From contig NZ_JACHLK010000009.1 of the NCBI RefSeq assembly GCF_014207955.1, positions 246,547 through 310,546 on the forward strand: 64,000 nucleotides of DNA, read 5' to 3'. How positions within the stretch are numbered: the first letter of the stretch is position 1; every line of letters begins with the position of its first letter. The translations under genes and the position numbers were made by a program. The DNA comes from Acidovorax soli (GTDB lineage Bacteria > Pseudomonadota > Gammaproteobacteria > Burkholderiales > Burkholderiaceae_C). Below, piece after piece: positions 8,316 through 16,579 of this stretch. A model generated the notes under the pieces. That model was not told the origin of the DNA. It saw only the letters and a list, made by a program, of their open reading frames with translations, and searched no databases.

Positions 8316-9326
8316 ATGACCAATACCCCTGAAATCCTGCCAAAACGTGCGCGTGCCCGGCGCGTGCTGTTCGTCGCCTTTCCCGACGTGGGCCTGCTTG
8401 ACCTGACGGGCGCGCAGACCGTTTTCTGGGCCGCGACCAAGGCCATGGAAGCACGCGGCCTGCCGGGCTATGAGCGCATCACCGCCAGCCCCGCGGGCGG
8501 CCTGGTGCGCAGCGCCGAGGGGCTGGAGCTGCAGACCGTGGCGCTGCGCCAATGCCGCGCGGCGTCGGTGGACACGCTCATCGTGCCCGGCTCGCCCCAC
8601 ATGGATGGGGTGCTCGAGCACTCCGCCCCGCTGGTGCAGTGGCTGCGGCGCGCATCGGCGAGAACGCGGCGCACGGCATCGGTGTGCAGCGGCGCCTTTT
8701 TGCTGGCCGCGGCCGGCCTGCTGGACCACAAGCGCGCCACCACGCACTGGCTCATGTTCGACCGCATGAAAGAGCGCTTTCCCACGGTGGAGATCGACCG
8801 CGACGCGATCTTCGTGCAGCAGGGCGCCGTGTGGACTTCGGCTGGCGTCACGGCGGGCATCGACCTGGCGATGGCGCTGGTGGAGGCCGATTGCGGCCAC
8901 GACGTGGCCATGGAGGTGGCGCGCGAGCTGGTGGTCTACCTCAAGCGGCCGGGCGGGCAGTCCCAGTTCAGCGCCCTGCTGCGCTCACAGGCCGAAACCT
9001 CGCCCGCCTTCGAAGAGCTCAACCTGTGGATCTGCGCCCATTTGCAGCGCGAGGACCTCACGGTGGAGTTCCTCGCCGAGCGCGCCCGCATGAGCCCGCG
9101 CAACTTTGCCCGCCAGTACAAGGAAAAGACCGGCCGCACGCCAGCCAAGGCGGTTGAGGTGTTTCGCCTCGAAGCCGCCAAGCGCCTGTTGGAGGACTCC
9201 ATCCGCCACATCGACCAGATCGCCACGCAATGCGGCTTTGGCGACGAGGAGCGCATGCGCGTGACCTTTCAGCGCCACCTGGGCGTGGCGCCGCGCGACT
9301 ACCGCAGGCGCTTTGCGCGCAGATAG
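8316..9326 (+). CDS. GlxA-family AraC-type transcriptional regulator (DJ-1/PfpI domain)
   Basis: 336 aa. Residues 10-190 form a DJ-1/PfpI amidase-like domain (LFVAFPDVGLLDLTGAQTVF; nucleophile-elbow-like region SVCSGAFLLAAAGLL), used for effector sensing in this family. Residues 220-330 are an AraC double helix-turn-helix ending GVAPRDYRRRFAR. It is divergent from the oxidoreductase-bestrophin operon across 62 bp. It shares the linker block ELVVYLKRPGGQSQFSALL with the second GlxA-type gene nearby, so the two are paralogues. The effector is unknown. Confidence 0.9.
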   Translation: MTNTPEILPKRARARRVLFVAFPDVGLLDLTGAQTVFWAATKAMEARGLPGYERITASPAGGLVRSAEGLELQTVALRQCRAASVDTLIVPGSPHMDGVLEHSAPLVQWLRRASARTRRTASVCSGAFLLAAAGLLDHKRATTHWLMFDRMKERFPTVEIDRDAIFVQQGAVWTSAGVTAGIDLAMALVEADCGHDVAMEVARELVVYLKRPGGQSQFSALLRSQAETSPAFEELNLWICAHLQREDLTVEFLAERARMSPRNFARQYKEKTGRTPAKAVEVFRLEAAKRLLEDSIRHIDQIATQCGFGDEERMRVTFQRHLGVAPRDYRRRFARR

Positions 9327-9333
9327 TGGTCGG

Positions 9334-10332
9334 CTACGGCCGCAGCAGCGTCCCGTCCACCGCAATGCGCACGGTGCGCAGCAGGAGCACGGCCAGCGCC
9401 ACGCTCAGCACGCCCAGCAGCACGATGGCGAGTGCCCACAGCGGCCCGCTCGCCCGGGCTTGCGCATACTGCAGCGCCGCATTGGCCAGTGCCGCCATCG
9501 GAAAGCTGATGCCCCACCAGCCCGGCGAAAACGGGATGCCCGGGCGAAACACCTTGGGCGCCACCACCGCAAACATGAACAGCCCGAAGTAGAACAGCAG
9601 CGCCGCGAACCGGTCCACGCCGCCCACGAGATTGCAGTAGGCGAGAAACCCCACGGCGAATGGCGCCAGCAGCACCATGAGCGACGGGGCCATGGCCGGC
9701 GCCAGCGGTTCGCGGTGCACCAGCCGGCCCACGATCAGGGTGAAGAGCACCAGCGCCATCATGCTGCCGATGGCGGCGGCCAGCAGATTCACCTCCGCCG
9801 CCCAGGCCATGGGCATGTGCGCGCCGGTCACGGGAATGTCGAGCGTGGCCACGCAGGGCACGATCCAGGCCGGCACGGCGTTCGACGCATCCACCTGGCC
9901 CTTGAGCAGGCGCGAGACGACCACGAAGCACAGCACCAGCGTGGCCGCCACGCCCAGCGCCCAGGCGGTCTGCGCGGCGCCCGCGCTGTAGGGCGCGGCC
10001 ACGGCCGACAGCAGCAGCACCGAGATGGCGATGGTGCCGAAGAAGTTGCCCGCCACGGGGTGGTGGAACTCGGCGTGCACGGCATCGGGGTGCTTCACCA
10101 GCTTGGCCAGGTAGCCTGCCGACAGCAGTACGAAGACCCCGAAGGCCAGCGCCCCGATGGCCTCGCCGATGACGGCCGGTGCCCCCAGGCCGCCATGCGC
10201 CAGCCGCCAGGCCAGTGCCAGGCCACTGAGGCCCATGACGGCGGCGAACAGATTCACGGGCAGATTGCGCACCGAGGCCTGGGAGCGCGGGTGGAGTGCG
10301 GGAGGAGAGGAAGGGATGGAAGATGCTTGCAT
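9334..10332 (-). CDS. SLAC1/TDT-family transporter or anion channel
   Basis: 332 aa integral membrane protein with about ten predicted helices, matching the SLAC1/tellurite-resistance-dicarboxylate (TDT) family. The conserved start NLPVNLFAAVMGLSGLALAW is visible, followed by LAYCNLVGGVDRFAALLFYF and WWGISFPMAALANAALQYA near the C-terminus. Members move small anions, C4-dicarboxylates or sulfite. ATG 10332 is preferred (CAGG upstream); ATG 10359 is in frame. It is divergent from the second GlxA-type regulator and shares with it an operator-like region of repeated TTCTGCCAA sites. Confidence 0.85.
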   Translation of the reverse strand: MQASSIPSSPPALHPRSQASVRNLPVNLFAAVMGLSGLALAWRLAHGGLGAPAVIGEAIGALAFGVFVLLSAGYLAKLVKHPDAVHAEFHHPVAGNFFGTIAISVLLLSAVAAPYSAGAAQTAWALGVAATLVLCFVVVSRLLKGQVDASNAVPAWIVPCVATLDIPVTGAHMPMAWAAEVNLLAAAIGSMMALVLFTLIVGRLVHREPLAPAMAPSLMVLLAPFAVGFLAYCNLVGGVDRFAALLFYFGLFMFAVVAPKVFRPGIPFSPGWWGISFPMAALANAALQYAQARASGPLWALAIVLLGVLSVALAVLLLRTVRIAVDGTLLRP

Positions 10333-10343
10333 GGTGGGCCTGA

Positions 10344-10442
10344 TTGGCAGAATTTGCATGGATAGGTAGTTTCTGCCAAACTGGCGCGGCCGTCCCGGCC
10401 ACGGCACGGCGTTTTCTGCCAATGACCGGGCCCTGTCTGCCA
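10344..10442. promoter_or_regulatory. Operator cluster of TTCTGCCAA repeats
   Basis: The nonamer occurs inverted at 10344-10352 (TTGGCAGAA) and direct at 10371-10379 and 10414-10422. A partial copy (TCTGCCA) overlaps the regulator's start codon at 10436-10442. The first two make a dyad with an 18-bp spacer. The likely binder is the adjacent GlxA-type regulator, controlling itself and the SLAC1-type gene. Confidence 0.65.
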
Positions 10443-11395
10443 TGCGCATCGCCATCCTCGCCTTTCCCCGTTTCCAGCTGCTCGATGTGGCCGGCCCTGC
10501 CGATGTGTTTGCCGAGGCGGCGCGCCAGCTGGGCCAAGCGCAGGCCTACCAGGTGCAGATGCTCAGCGCGAGCCCAGGCCCGCTGCGCAGCAGCTGTGGG
10601 CTGCGCATGGCCGTGGATGCGACCGTGGCCACGCAGCGCGGCGCCATCGATACGCTGCTGGTGGCGGGCAGCCCTGACCGGAACGACATGGCGACCGACG
10701 TACCGCTGCAGGACTGGCTGCGCCGCCGCGCCCGCACAGTGCGGCGCTATGGCTCGGTGTGCACTGGCGCCTTCGTGCTGGCCGCTGCCGGGCTGCTCGA
10801 CGGCAAGCGCGTGGCGACCCACTGGAACTCTGCCGCCCAGCTGGCAGCGGGCTACCCCGACGCCTGTGTCGAGGCCGATGCCATCTACGTCCAGGACGGC
10901 AGGCTCTTCACCTCGGCCGGTGTCACGGCCGGCATGGACCTGGCGCTGGCCATGGTGGAGCAGGACCATGGCCGCGATCTGGCGCTGCGCGTGGCGCGCG
11001 AGCTGGTGATGTTTCTCAAGCGGCCGGGCGGGCAAAGCCAGTTCAGTGCCCACCTGGCGGCGCAGACGGCAGAGCGCTCCAGCGTGCGCGCGCTGCAGGA
11101 GCATGTGCTGGCCAACCTGCAAGCCAACCTCTCGGTGCCCGCCCTGGCGGCGCACGCCGGCATGAGCGAGCGCAGCTTTGCACGCACCTTCCGCAGCGAG
11201 ACCGGCACCACGCCTGCCGAGTTCGTCGAGAACGCACGCATCGACGCCGCGCGCCGCCTGGCCGAGGAGTCGGACCTGCCGGCCAAGCGCCTGGCCGATG
11301 CCGTGGGCTATGCCAGCGTGGACGGCTTTCGCCGCGCCTTCACCCGCCGCCTGGGCGTGGGCCTCACGGAGTACCGACGGCGCTTTGCGGGCTGA
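10442..11395 (+). CDS. GlxA-family AraC-type transcriptional regulator (second copy)
   Basis: 317 aa paralogue of the regulator at 8316. It has a DJ-1/PfpI-like sensor domain from the start (MRIAILAFPRFQLLDVAGPA; GSVCTGAFVLAAAGLLDG) and a C-terminal AraC helix-turn-helix pair (SVPALAAHAGMSERSFART; LADAVGYASVDGFRRAF). The start ATG overlaps the last of several TCTGCCA repeats, which suggests autoregulation by blocking initiation. It is divergent from the SLAC1-type transporter gene. Its 3' end overlaps the convergent Crp/Fnr gene by 32 bp. Confidence 0.9.
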   Translation: MRIAILAFPRFQLLDVAGPADVFAEAARQLGQAQAYQVQMLSASPGPLRSSCGLRMAVDATVATQRGAIDTLLVAGSPDRNDMATDVPLQDWLRRRARTVRRYGSVCTGAFVLAAAGLLDGKRVATHWNSAAQLAAGYPDACVEADAIYVQDGRLFTSAGVTAGMDLALAMVEQDHGRDLALRVARELVMFLKRPGGQSQFSAHLAAQTAERSSVRALQEHVLANLQANLSVPALAAHAGMSERSFARTFRSETGTTPAEFVENARIDAARRLAEESDLPAKRLADAVGYASVDGFRRAFTRRLGVGLTEYRRRFAG

Positions 11396-12098
11396 GCCCC
11401 ATGTCGCACGCCTGCCGCAGCAACGCCGCGTCCAGCACCTCGATGCTGCCGTAGCTCAGCCGTATCGCCCCGCCCTCCTGCAGCTCGCGCAGCGACCGGT
11501 TGACGCTGGAGCGGCCACTGCCCAGCATGCGCGCCAGTTGCTCCTGCGACCAGTGCACCGCGTGCACGGGGTTGTCGTGGCGCCAGCCCCAGCCGTGCAG
11601 GGCCAGCCACAGGCGGCGCGCGATGCGCTGGGTGAGCGGGCGGCGCATCTCCTCATCGATCACGCGGTAGACGATGCGCAGCTTGCCCACCGCCAGGCCG
11701 GCAATGGCGCGCCAATGCTGCGGGTGCGCCTCCAGCCAGGCCAGCAGCGGCTCGCGCGGCACGCAGAACACGGTGGAAGGCACGTCTGCCACGGCATCGT
11801 GCGAACGCGGCTGCCCGTCGGTGAACGACAGCTCGCCAAACCACAGGCAGGGGGACAGCACCACCAGCACCGGCATCTGGCCATCGGCATCGACCGACTG
11901 CACCGTGAGCGAGCCCGAAAGCACGCAGCACAGCCCGCCGCCTGGCTCGCCCTGGGCGAACAGGTGCTCGCCGGGTTGCAGCACGCGCTGGCGGCCGTGG
12001 GCGAGCAAGGCATCCTGCAGGGCGGCGCCGCAGTGGCGGAACCAGCTGTCGGCCAGCATGGTGGTGCGCAGGGTCGCTGCGTCGGCGTGGTCGGCCAT
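11364..12098 (-). CDS. Crp/Fnr-family transcriptional regulator
   Basis: About 244 aa. It has an N-terminal cyclic-nucleotide-binding-like beta barrel (VLQPGEHLFAQGEPGGGLCC, LVVLSPCLWFGELSFTDG), a dimer helix, and a C-terminal winged helix (WSQEQLARMLGSGRSSVNRS). No Fnr-type cysteine cluster is seen, so it is not an iron-sulfur oxygen sensor. The start is uncertain: MADHADAATL at 12098 fits family length but has no Shine-Dalgarno site, and MLADSW 12 codons later is an alternative. The last ten codons overlap the convergent GlxA-type gene. Confidence 0.85.
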   Translation of the reverse strand: MADHADAATLRTTMLADSWFRHCGAALQDALLAHGRQRVLQPGEHLFAQGEPGGGLCCVLSGSLTVQSVDADGQMPVLVVLSPCLWFGELSFTDGQPRSHDAVADVPSTVFCVPREPLLAWLEAHPQHWRAIAGLAVGKLRIVYRVIDEEMRRPLTQRIARRLWLALHGWGWRHDNPVHAVHWSQEQLARMLGSGRSSVNRSLRELQEGGAIRLSYGSIEVLDAALLRQACDMGLSPQSAVGTP

Positions 12099-12486
12099 CA
12101 AGGAGGTAAAGGGGCTGCAGGCAAAGGGTCGAGGTCCATTCTCACCCCAGGCCTGGAACCACTGCCTTCGGGGTAACCCCCAGGGGCTGCAGCGCCAGAG
12201 TGTCCTGCAGCGCACAGTCTGCGCCGGCGCGGCGGCCTATGCTGGAACAGCCGACTTCGGCGCATGGAAGAAGACATCCCCGCATGCACCTGATTGCCGC
12301 CGAGCCAGCCTCTACAGATCTTCCACGCCCAAGCCAGCCGCCGTATCTTGCCACGGGCACGCCGCAACGGCATCAGCGCTTGTCTCGATCCCGCCCGCCC
12401 CGGTTGTGCGCAACACTGGGCCACCGCACGCCCGGCGGCGGTGGCCTGCGCCGCGGCATAAAGCACTTTCACCACAAGGAGACCGC
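12099..12486. other. 388-bp intergenic region without a gene
   Basis: It separates the divergent Crp/Fnr gene and the wax ester synthase gene. I see no convincing small ORF or RNA gene. Direct repeats CTGCAGCGC occur at 12187-12195 and 12205-12213, 18 bp apart, and could be a regulator site. An AGGAG Shine-Dalgarno site lies just before 12487. Confidence 0.5.
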
Positions 12487-14154
12487 ATGAACCACCTGAG
12501 CGGAATGGACGCCTCGTTCCTGCACCTGGAAACGCCCGAGATGCCCATGCACGTGGGCAGCCTCATGGTGCTGGACCTGCCCGAGGGCTATGTCGGCGAC
12601 TTCTACGAAAACGTGAAGACCCATGTGGGCAAGCGCCTGCACCTGGCCAAGGTGTTCCAGCGCAAGCTGGCGCTCATGCCCTTCGAGCTGGCCAACCCGG
12701 TGTGGGTGGACGATGAAGACCTGGACATCGATCACCACATCCGCCACCTGATCGTGCCGCGCCCGGGCACGCGCGAGCAGCTCGAACGCCTGGTGAGCCG
12801 GCTGCATTCGCCGCTGCTCGACCGCAGCCGCCCGCTGTGGGAGATGGTGGTCATCGAGGGGCTGGCCACGGGCCAGGTGGCCGTCTACACCAAGGTGCAC
12901 CATGCCGCCATCGACGGCCAGGCCGGGGTGGCTCTGGCCGCCGCGCTGCTGGACCTGAGCGCCGAGCCGCGCGTGGTCAAGCCGCCGCGCCCGCGCCGCC
13001 AGCTCAACCGCTACCAGTTGGGCGTGGCCGAGCTGGCCACGGCCGCCCTGGGCAATACGGTGCGCCAGTACGTGAAGCTGGTGCAAACCCTGCCCACCAC
13101 GCTGCGCGCCGCGCGCAGCGTGCTGCTGCCGGTGGACGAAGCCACGGGCAAGCGCCGCCTGGCCCTGCCCAAGGGCTGGAAGCTGGCGCCCCGCACGCCC
13201 ATCAACGTGGCCATCACCAACCAGCGCTCGTTCGCCACGCGCGCGCTGCCGCTGGCCACGCTGAAGCAGTTGGCCAAGGCCAGCAACACCAGCCTGAACG
13301 ACGTGGTCATGGCCATCTGCGCCGGCGCCCTGCGGCGCTACCTGGCCGAATACGACTGCAAGCCCGACAAGCCCCTGGTGGCCGGCGTGCCGGTGTCGCT
13401 GCGCGAGCAGGGCAACCAGGACATGACCAACCAGGTCTCGTTCATCATGGTGAGCCTGGCCACGCACATCAAGGACCCGCTGGAACGGCTGCGCGCCATC
13501 CACGCCTCGGCCAACACGGGCAAGCGGGTCACGGGCCAGGTGAAGGGGGCGATACCGATGGACTTCCCCTCTTTCGGTGCGCCCTGGCTCATGAGCGGGC
13601 TGGCCTCGCTGTATGGCCGCTCGCGCCTGGCCGACAAGATTCCGCCGGTGGCCAATGTCGTCATCTCCAACGTGCCGGGGCCGCAGGCACCGCTGTACCT
13701 GGCGGGAGCGAAGATCGCCACCTACTCGCCCGTATCGATACCGGCCCACGGCATGGCGCTCAACATCACGGTGCAAAGCTACAACGGCACCATCGAGATC
13801 GGCCTGACCGCCTGCCGGCGCGCCATGCCCGATGTGGGCGACCTGGGCGACTACATGATCGACGCCGCGCACGAACTGGCCAAGAGCATTGCCGCTGCGG
13901 CGGCCACTGCGGAAGCGCCCCCAGCCGCCGCCCCGCCAGCGCCAAAGGAGGCGCCGGCAAAAACCGCCAAGGCAGCCAGCAAGCCCGCTGCCGCCAAGAA
14001 AGCGCCCGCTGCCCCGGCCAAAACCCGCCGCACCACGCCCGTCCGGGCGCAGCGCGCACGGCCGGCCACACCCAAAACGCCCACCGCATCGCCAGCGCTT
14101 GCCGCAACCACCAAGAAACCCGCACGCCGCCGCACTGCGGCCACCGGCGCATGA
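12487..14154 (+). CDS. Wax ester synthase / diacylglycerol acyltransferase (WS/DGAT) with long basic tail
   Basis: Bifunctional O-acyltransferase making wax esters or triacylglycerol from acyl-CoA, acting at the inner face of the membrane or on lipid bodies. The start MNHLSGMDASFLHLETPEMP and the catalytic HHxxxDG motif (His138, His139, Asp143, Gly144) are intact. The PLW block (LDRSRPLWEMVVIEG) and the C-terminal NVVISNVPGPQ motif are also present. The start follows AGGAGACCGC. The core ends near residue 465, normal for the family. A tail of about 90 residues follows, made almost only of Ala, Lys, Pro, Thr and Arg (PAKTAKAASKPAAAKKAPA), like histone-H1-type or phasin-type tails. It overlaps the next gene by four bases. 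Confidence 0.92.
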   Translation: MNHLSGMDASFLHLETPEMPMHVGSLMVLDLPEGYVGDFYENVKTHVGKRLHLAKVFQRKLALMPFELANPVWVDDEDLDIDHHIRHLIVPRPGTREQLERLVSRLHSPLLDRSRPLWEMVVIEGLATGQVAVYTKVHHAAIDGQAGVALAAALLDLSAEPRVVKPPRPRRQLNRYQLGVAELATAALGNTVRQYVKLVQTLPTTLRAARSVLLPVDEATGKRRLALPKGWKLAPRTPINVAITNQRSFATRALPLATLKQLAKASNTSLNDVVMAICAGALRRYLAEYDCKPDKPLVAGVPVSLREQGNQDMTNQVSFIMVSLATHIKDPLERLRAIHASANTGKRVTGQVKGAIPMDFPSFGAPWLMSGLASLYGRSRLADKIPPVANVVISNVPGPQAPLYLAGAKIATYSPVSIPAHGMALNITVQSYNGTIEIGLTACRRAMPDVGDLGDYMIDAAHELAKSIAAAAATAEAPPAAAPPAPKEAPAKTAKAASKPAAAKKAPAAPAKTRRTTPVRAQRARPATPKTPTASPALAATTKKPARRRTAATGA

Positions 14155-14894
14155 AGGCGCCGCGGCCACCCTCGCCCCCCGGGGCGCTGCGCCTGGCACT
14201 GGAATGGCGCGCCCCCATGGAGGCCGCGGCATCGCTGGCCCTGTGGCCCTGGCTGCGCAACGCGGCGCGCGGCGACGGCCACAGCGTGCTGGTACTGCCG
14301 GGCCTGGCGGCCAGCGATGTCTCCACCCACCTGCTGCGCAGCTTTCTGCGCGCGCAGGGCTGGGAGCCCCATGCCTGGCGCCAGGGGCGCAACCTGGGGC
14401 CCCGCCCCGGCGTGCTGGAGGCCTGCCTGGACCGCGTGGAGCAGCTGCACGCCACATCGGGCCGCCGCGTCAGCCTGGTGGGCTGGAGCCTGGGCGGTGT
14501 CTACGCCCGCGAACTGGCCAAGCGGCTGCCCGGTGCGGTGCGCCAGGTGGTCACCCTGGGCAGCCCGGTCAGGCACCACGCCAATGCCTCCAACGCCCGG
14601 CGCCTGTATGAGTTCGTGAGCGGCCCGCGCGCCTATGACCCGGAGCTGATGGCCCGCCTGGACGAGCCCGTTCCCGTGCCCTGCACCTCCATCTACAGCC
14701 GCAGCGATGGCATCGTGGACTGGCGCGCCAGCCTGCAGCCCGAGGGCCCCGCAACCCAGAACATCCGCGTGCCCGCCAGCCACGTGGGCATGGGCATGAA
14801 CCCCGTGGTGCTGCGCCTGCTGGCCGAGCGCCTGTCGCAGCCCGAAGAGGGTTGGCAGCCACGGCAGGGGTCGTGCGTCTGCAAGAGAGGCTGA
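14151..14894 (+). CDS. Alpha/beta hydrolase (lipase/esterase-like)
   Basis: 247 aa serine hydrolase of the alpha/beta fold. The nucleophile elbow GWSLGG places the catalytic Ser at residue 113. An early strand HSVLVLPGLAASD supplies the oxyanion region, SIYSRSDGIVDW contains the likely acid, and ASHVGMGMNP contains the likely catalytic His. Its ATG overlaps the TGA of the WS/DGAT gene (ATGA), so translation is coupled. The pairing suggests neutral-lipid turnover or acyl supply for wax ester or triacylglycerol synthesis. No signal peptide is evident. Confidence 0.85.
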   Translation: MKAPRPPSPPGALRLALEWRAPMEAAASLALWPWLRNAARGDGHSVLVLPGLAASDVSTHLLRSFLRAQGWEPHAWRQGRNLGPRPGVLEACLDRVEQLHATSGRRVSLVGWSLGGVYARELAKRLPGAVRQVVTLGSPVRHHANASNARRLYEFVSGPRAYDPELMARLDEPVPVPCTSIYSRSDGIVDWRASLQPEGPATQNIRVPASHVGMGMNPVVLRLLAERLSQPEEGWQPRQGSCVCKRG

Positions 14895-14919
14895 GCACCT
14901 GCCAACGCCCGCCGCTGTA

Positions 14920-14938
14920 AAATGAGAACCATTCTCAG
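14920..14938. promoter_or_regulatory. Fur box upstream of sigma factor gene
   Basis: TGAGAA at 14923-14928 and TTCTCA at 14932-14937 form a perfect inverted repeat around CCA, closely matching the Fur iron box (AATGAGAAnnATTCTCATT type). It lies about 40 bp before the sigma gene and implies iron repression of the whole FecI-FecR-receptor set. Confidence 0.85.
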
Positions 14939-14978
14939 ATGAGATGGCAATCCATACGGCACAGGGGGCGGGACTATC

Positions 14979-15479
14979 GTGGCAGGCGAAACTACGGTCG
15001 ACATGCATGCGCTGTACAGCGACCACCACGGCTGGCTGCAGGGCTGGCTGCAGCGCAAGCTGGGCAATGCGTTTGACGCGGCCGACCTGGCGCACGACAC
15101 CTTCGTGCGCATCATGGCCGGCCGGCGTGCGCAGCAGCCTTTGGGTGATGAGCCCCGCGCCCTGCTCACCCATATCGCCAAGGGCCTGGTGGTGGACCAC
15201 TGGCGGCGCCAGGATGTGGAGCGCGCCTACCTGCAGGCCATTGCCCACCTGCCCGAGCCCGAGGCGCCCTCGCCCGAGGCACGGCTGCTCATCATCGAAG
15301 CGCTGCTGCGCATCGACGCCATGCTGGGCAGCCTGCCCGCGCGCACACGCGAGGTGTTTTTACTGGCCCAGCTCGACGGGCTGACCCTGCAGGAGATCGC
15401 CAGCGCCACGGGCATGCCCGTGATCACCGTGCGCCGCCACATCCACCGCGCTCTGGTGGCCTGCATGGCGGTGGCATGA
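14979..15479 (+). CDS. FecI-like ECF RNA polymerase sigma factor
   Basis: 166 aa extracytoplasmic-function sigma factor of the iron-starvation group. Region 2 includes DAADLAHDTFVRIMAGR and VVDHWRR; region 4 includes LTLQEIASATGMPVITVRRH. The GTG at 14979 has a strong GGGGGCGGGA site; an internal ATG at 15003 is an alternative. A Fur box lies about 40 bp upstream. The next two genes are its FecR-type regulator (four-base overlap) and a TonB-dependent receptor. The three should work together, with the receptor signalling ligand binding through FecR to free this sigma factor. Confidence 0.9.
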   Translation: MAGETTVDMHALYSDHHGWLQGWLQRKLGNAFDAADLAHDTFVRIMAGRRAQQPLGDEPRALLTHIAKGLVVDHWRRQDVERAYLQAIAHLPEPEAPSPEARLLIIEALLRIDAMLGSLPARTREVFLLAQLDGLTLQEIASATGMPVITVRRHIHRALVACMAVA

Positions 15480-16471
15480 GCGCCATACCCCCAACCACCA
15501 CCACCCCGGACACCGCCCTGCTCAAGGAGGCGGCCGACTGGGTCATGGCCCTGCGCTACGGCGGCGCGGCCGAGCGCGATGCCGAGGCCTTCGAGCGCTG
15601 GCGCCAACAGAGCCCCGCGCACGGTGAGGCCTGGGCCCGGGCCGAGGCGGTGATGGGCAGCTTTGCCCAGTTGCCCGCCGGCATCGGCAAGAACGCGCTG
15701 GGCAGCCTGCAGCAGCAGCAACAACAACGCGCCGGGCGCCGCCGCAGCCTGCAGTTGCTGGGCGCCCTGCTGGTGGCGGCCCCTGCCGGCTGGCTGGCCT
15801 GGCGCCAGGTGCCCTGGCAGGAATGGTCGGCCGACATAGCCACCGCCACGGGCGAGCGCCGCACCCTGCAGCTGGCCGATGGCACGCAGCTGGTGCTGAA
15901 CACCGCCACGGCCGTGGACATTGCCTTCACTGCCACGGAGCGCCGCGTGCACCTGCGCGCGGGCGAGATTTTGGTGACCACCGGGCACGCCGACCCATCG
16001 CCCACCCACCGCCCCTTCACCGTGCAGACCGCGCAGGGCAGCGTGCAGGCCCTGGGCACGCGTTTCAGCGTGCGCCAGCTCGATGGAGCGCAAGGCGCGA
16101 GCCGCGTGGCCGTGTTCGAGCACGCGGTGCAGGTGCATGCCGACAGCGGCGCCACCCGCACCCTGCGCGCGGGCGAACAGGCCGACTTCACGGCCACCGC
16201 CGTGCAGCCCTCAGTGCCGGTGGACGCCAGCGCCACGCTGTGGGAGCAAGGCATGCTGCTGGCCCGCGGCATGCGCCTGGCCGACGTGCTGGCCGAAATG
16301 GCGCGCCACCGCAGCGGCGTGCTGCGCTGCCACCCGGCCGTGGCCGACCTGCAGGTATCGGGCGCCATTGCACTGGGCGATACCGACATGGCGCTGGCGC
16401 TGCTGGAACGCTCGCTGCCCGTGCGGGTGGAGCGCCTGACGAAATACTGGGTGACGGTGGGGCCGCAGTAG
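15476..16471 (+). CDS. FecR-family anti-sigma/transmembrane signal transducer
   Basis: 331 aa. The N-terminal cytoplasmic DUF4880-type domain (ADWVMALRYGGAAERDAEAFERW) binds the sigma factor. One membrane helix follows at about residues 90-108 (LQLLGALLVAAPAGWLAW). The periplasmic FecR domain begins with ATATGERRTLQLADGTQLVL, and a C-terminal STN-like segment (LADVLAEMARHRSGVLRC) should contact the receptor's signalling domain. Just before the helix are six consecutive Gln codons (CAG x3, CAA x3, 15710-15727), a small repeat that could vary. The ATG overlaps the sigma stop codon. Confidence 0.92.
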   Translation: MSAIPPTTTTPDTALLKEAADWVMALRYGGAAERDAEAFERWRQQSPAHGEAWARAEAVMGSFAQLPAGIGKNALGSLQQQQQQRAGRRRSLQLLGALLVAAPAGWLAWRQVPWQEWSADIATATGERRTLQLADGTQLVLNTATAVDIAFTATERRVHLRAGEILVTTGHADPSPTHRPFTVQTAQGSVQALGTRFSVRQLDGAQGASRVAVFEHAVQVHADSGATRTLRAGEQADFTATAVQPSVPVDASATLWEQGMLLARGMRLADVLAEMARHRSGVLRCHPAVADLQVSGAIALGDTDMALALLERSLPVRVERLTKYWVTVGPQ

Positions 16472-16579
16472 CAGAAAAAAATCTGCGCCAGGGTGATCAC
16501 TTTTTGCGCCTCGTCCGGTGTAGTGGGCAGAAGGATGCCAACCAGGCAGCCTGCCCACCCATTCGAGATCCCGTACACC

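Noticed and set aside
7510..8454. Longer form of the NmrA-type protein starting at 8454
   Set aside because: It overlaps the divergent GlxA-type gene; the GGTGLIGS motif and AGGAACACC site fix the start at 8253.
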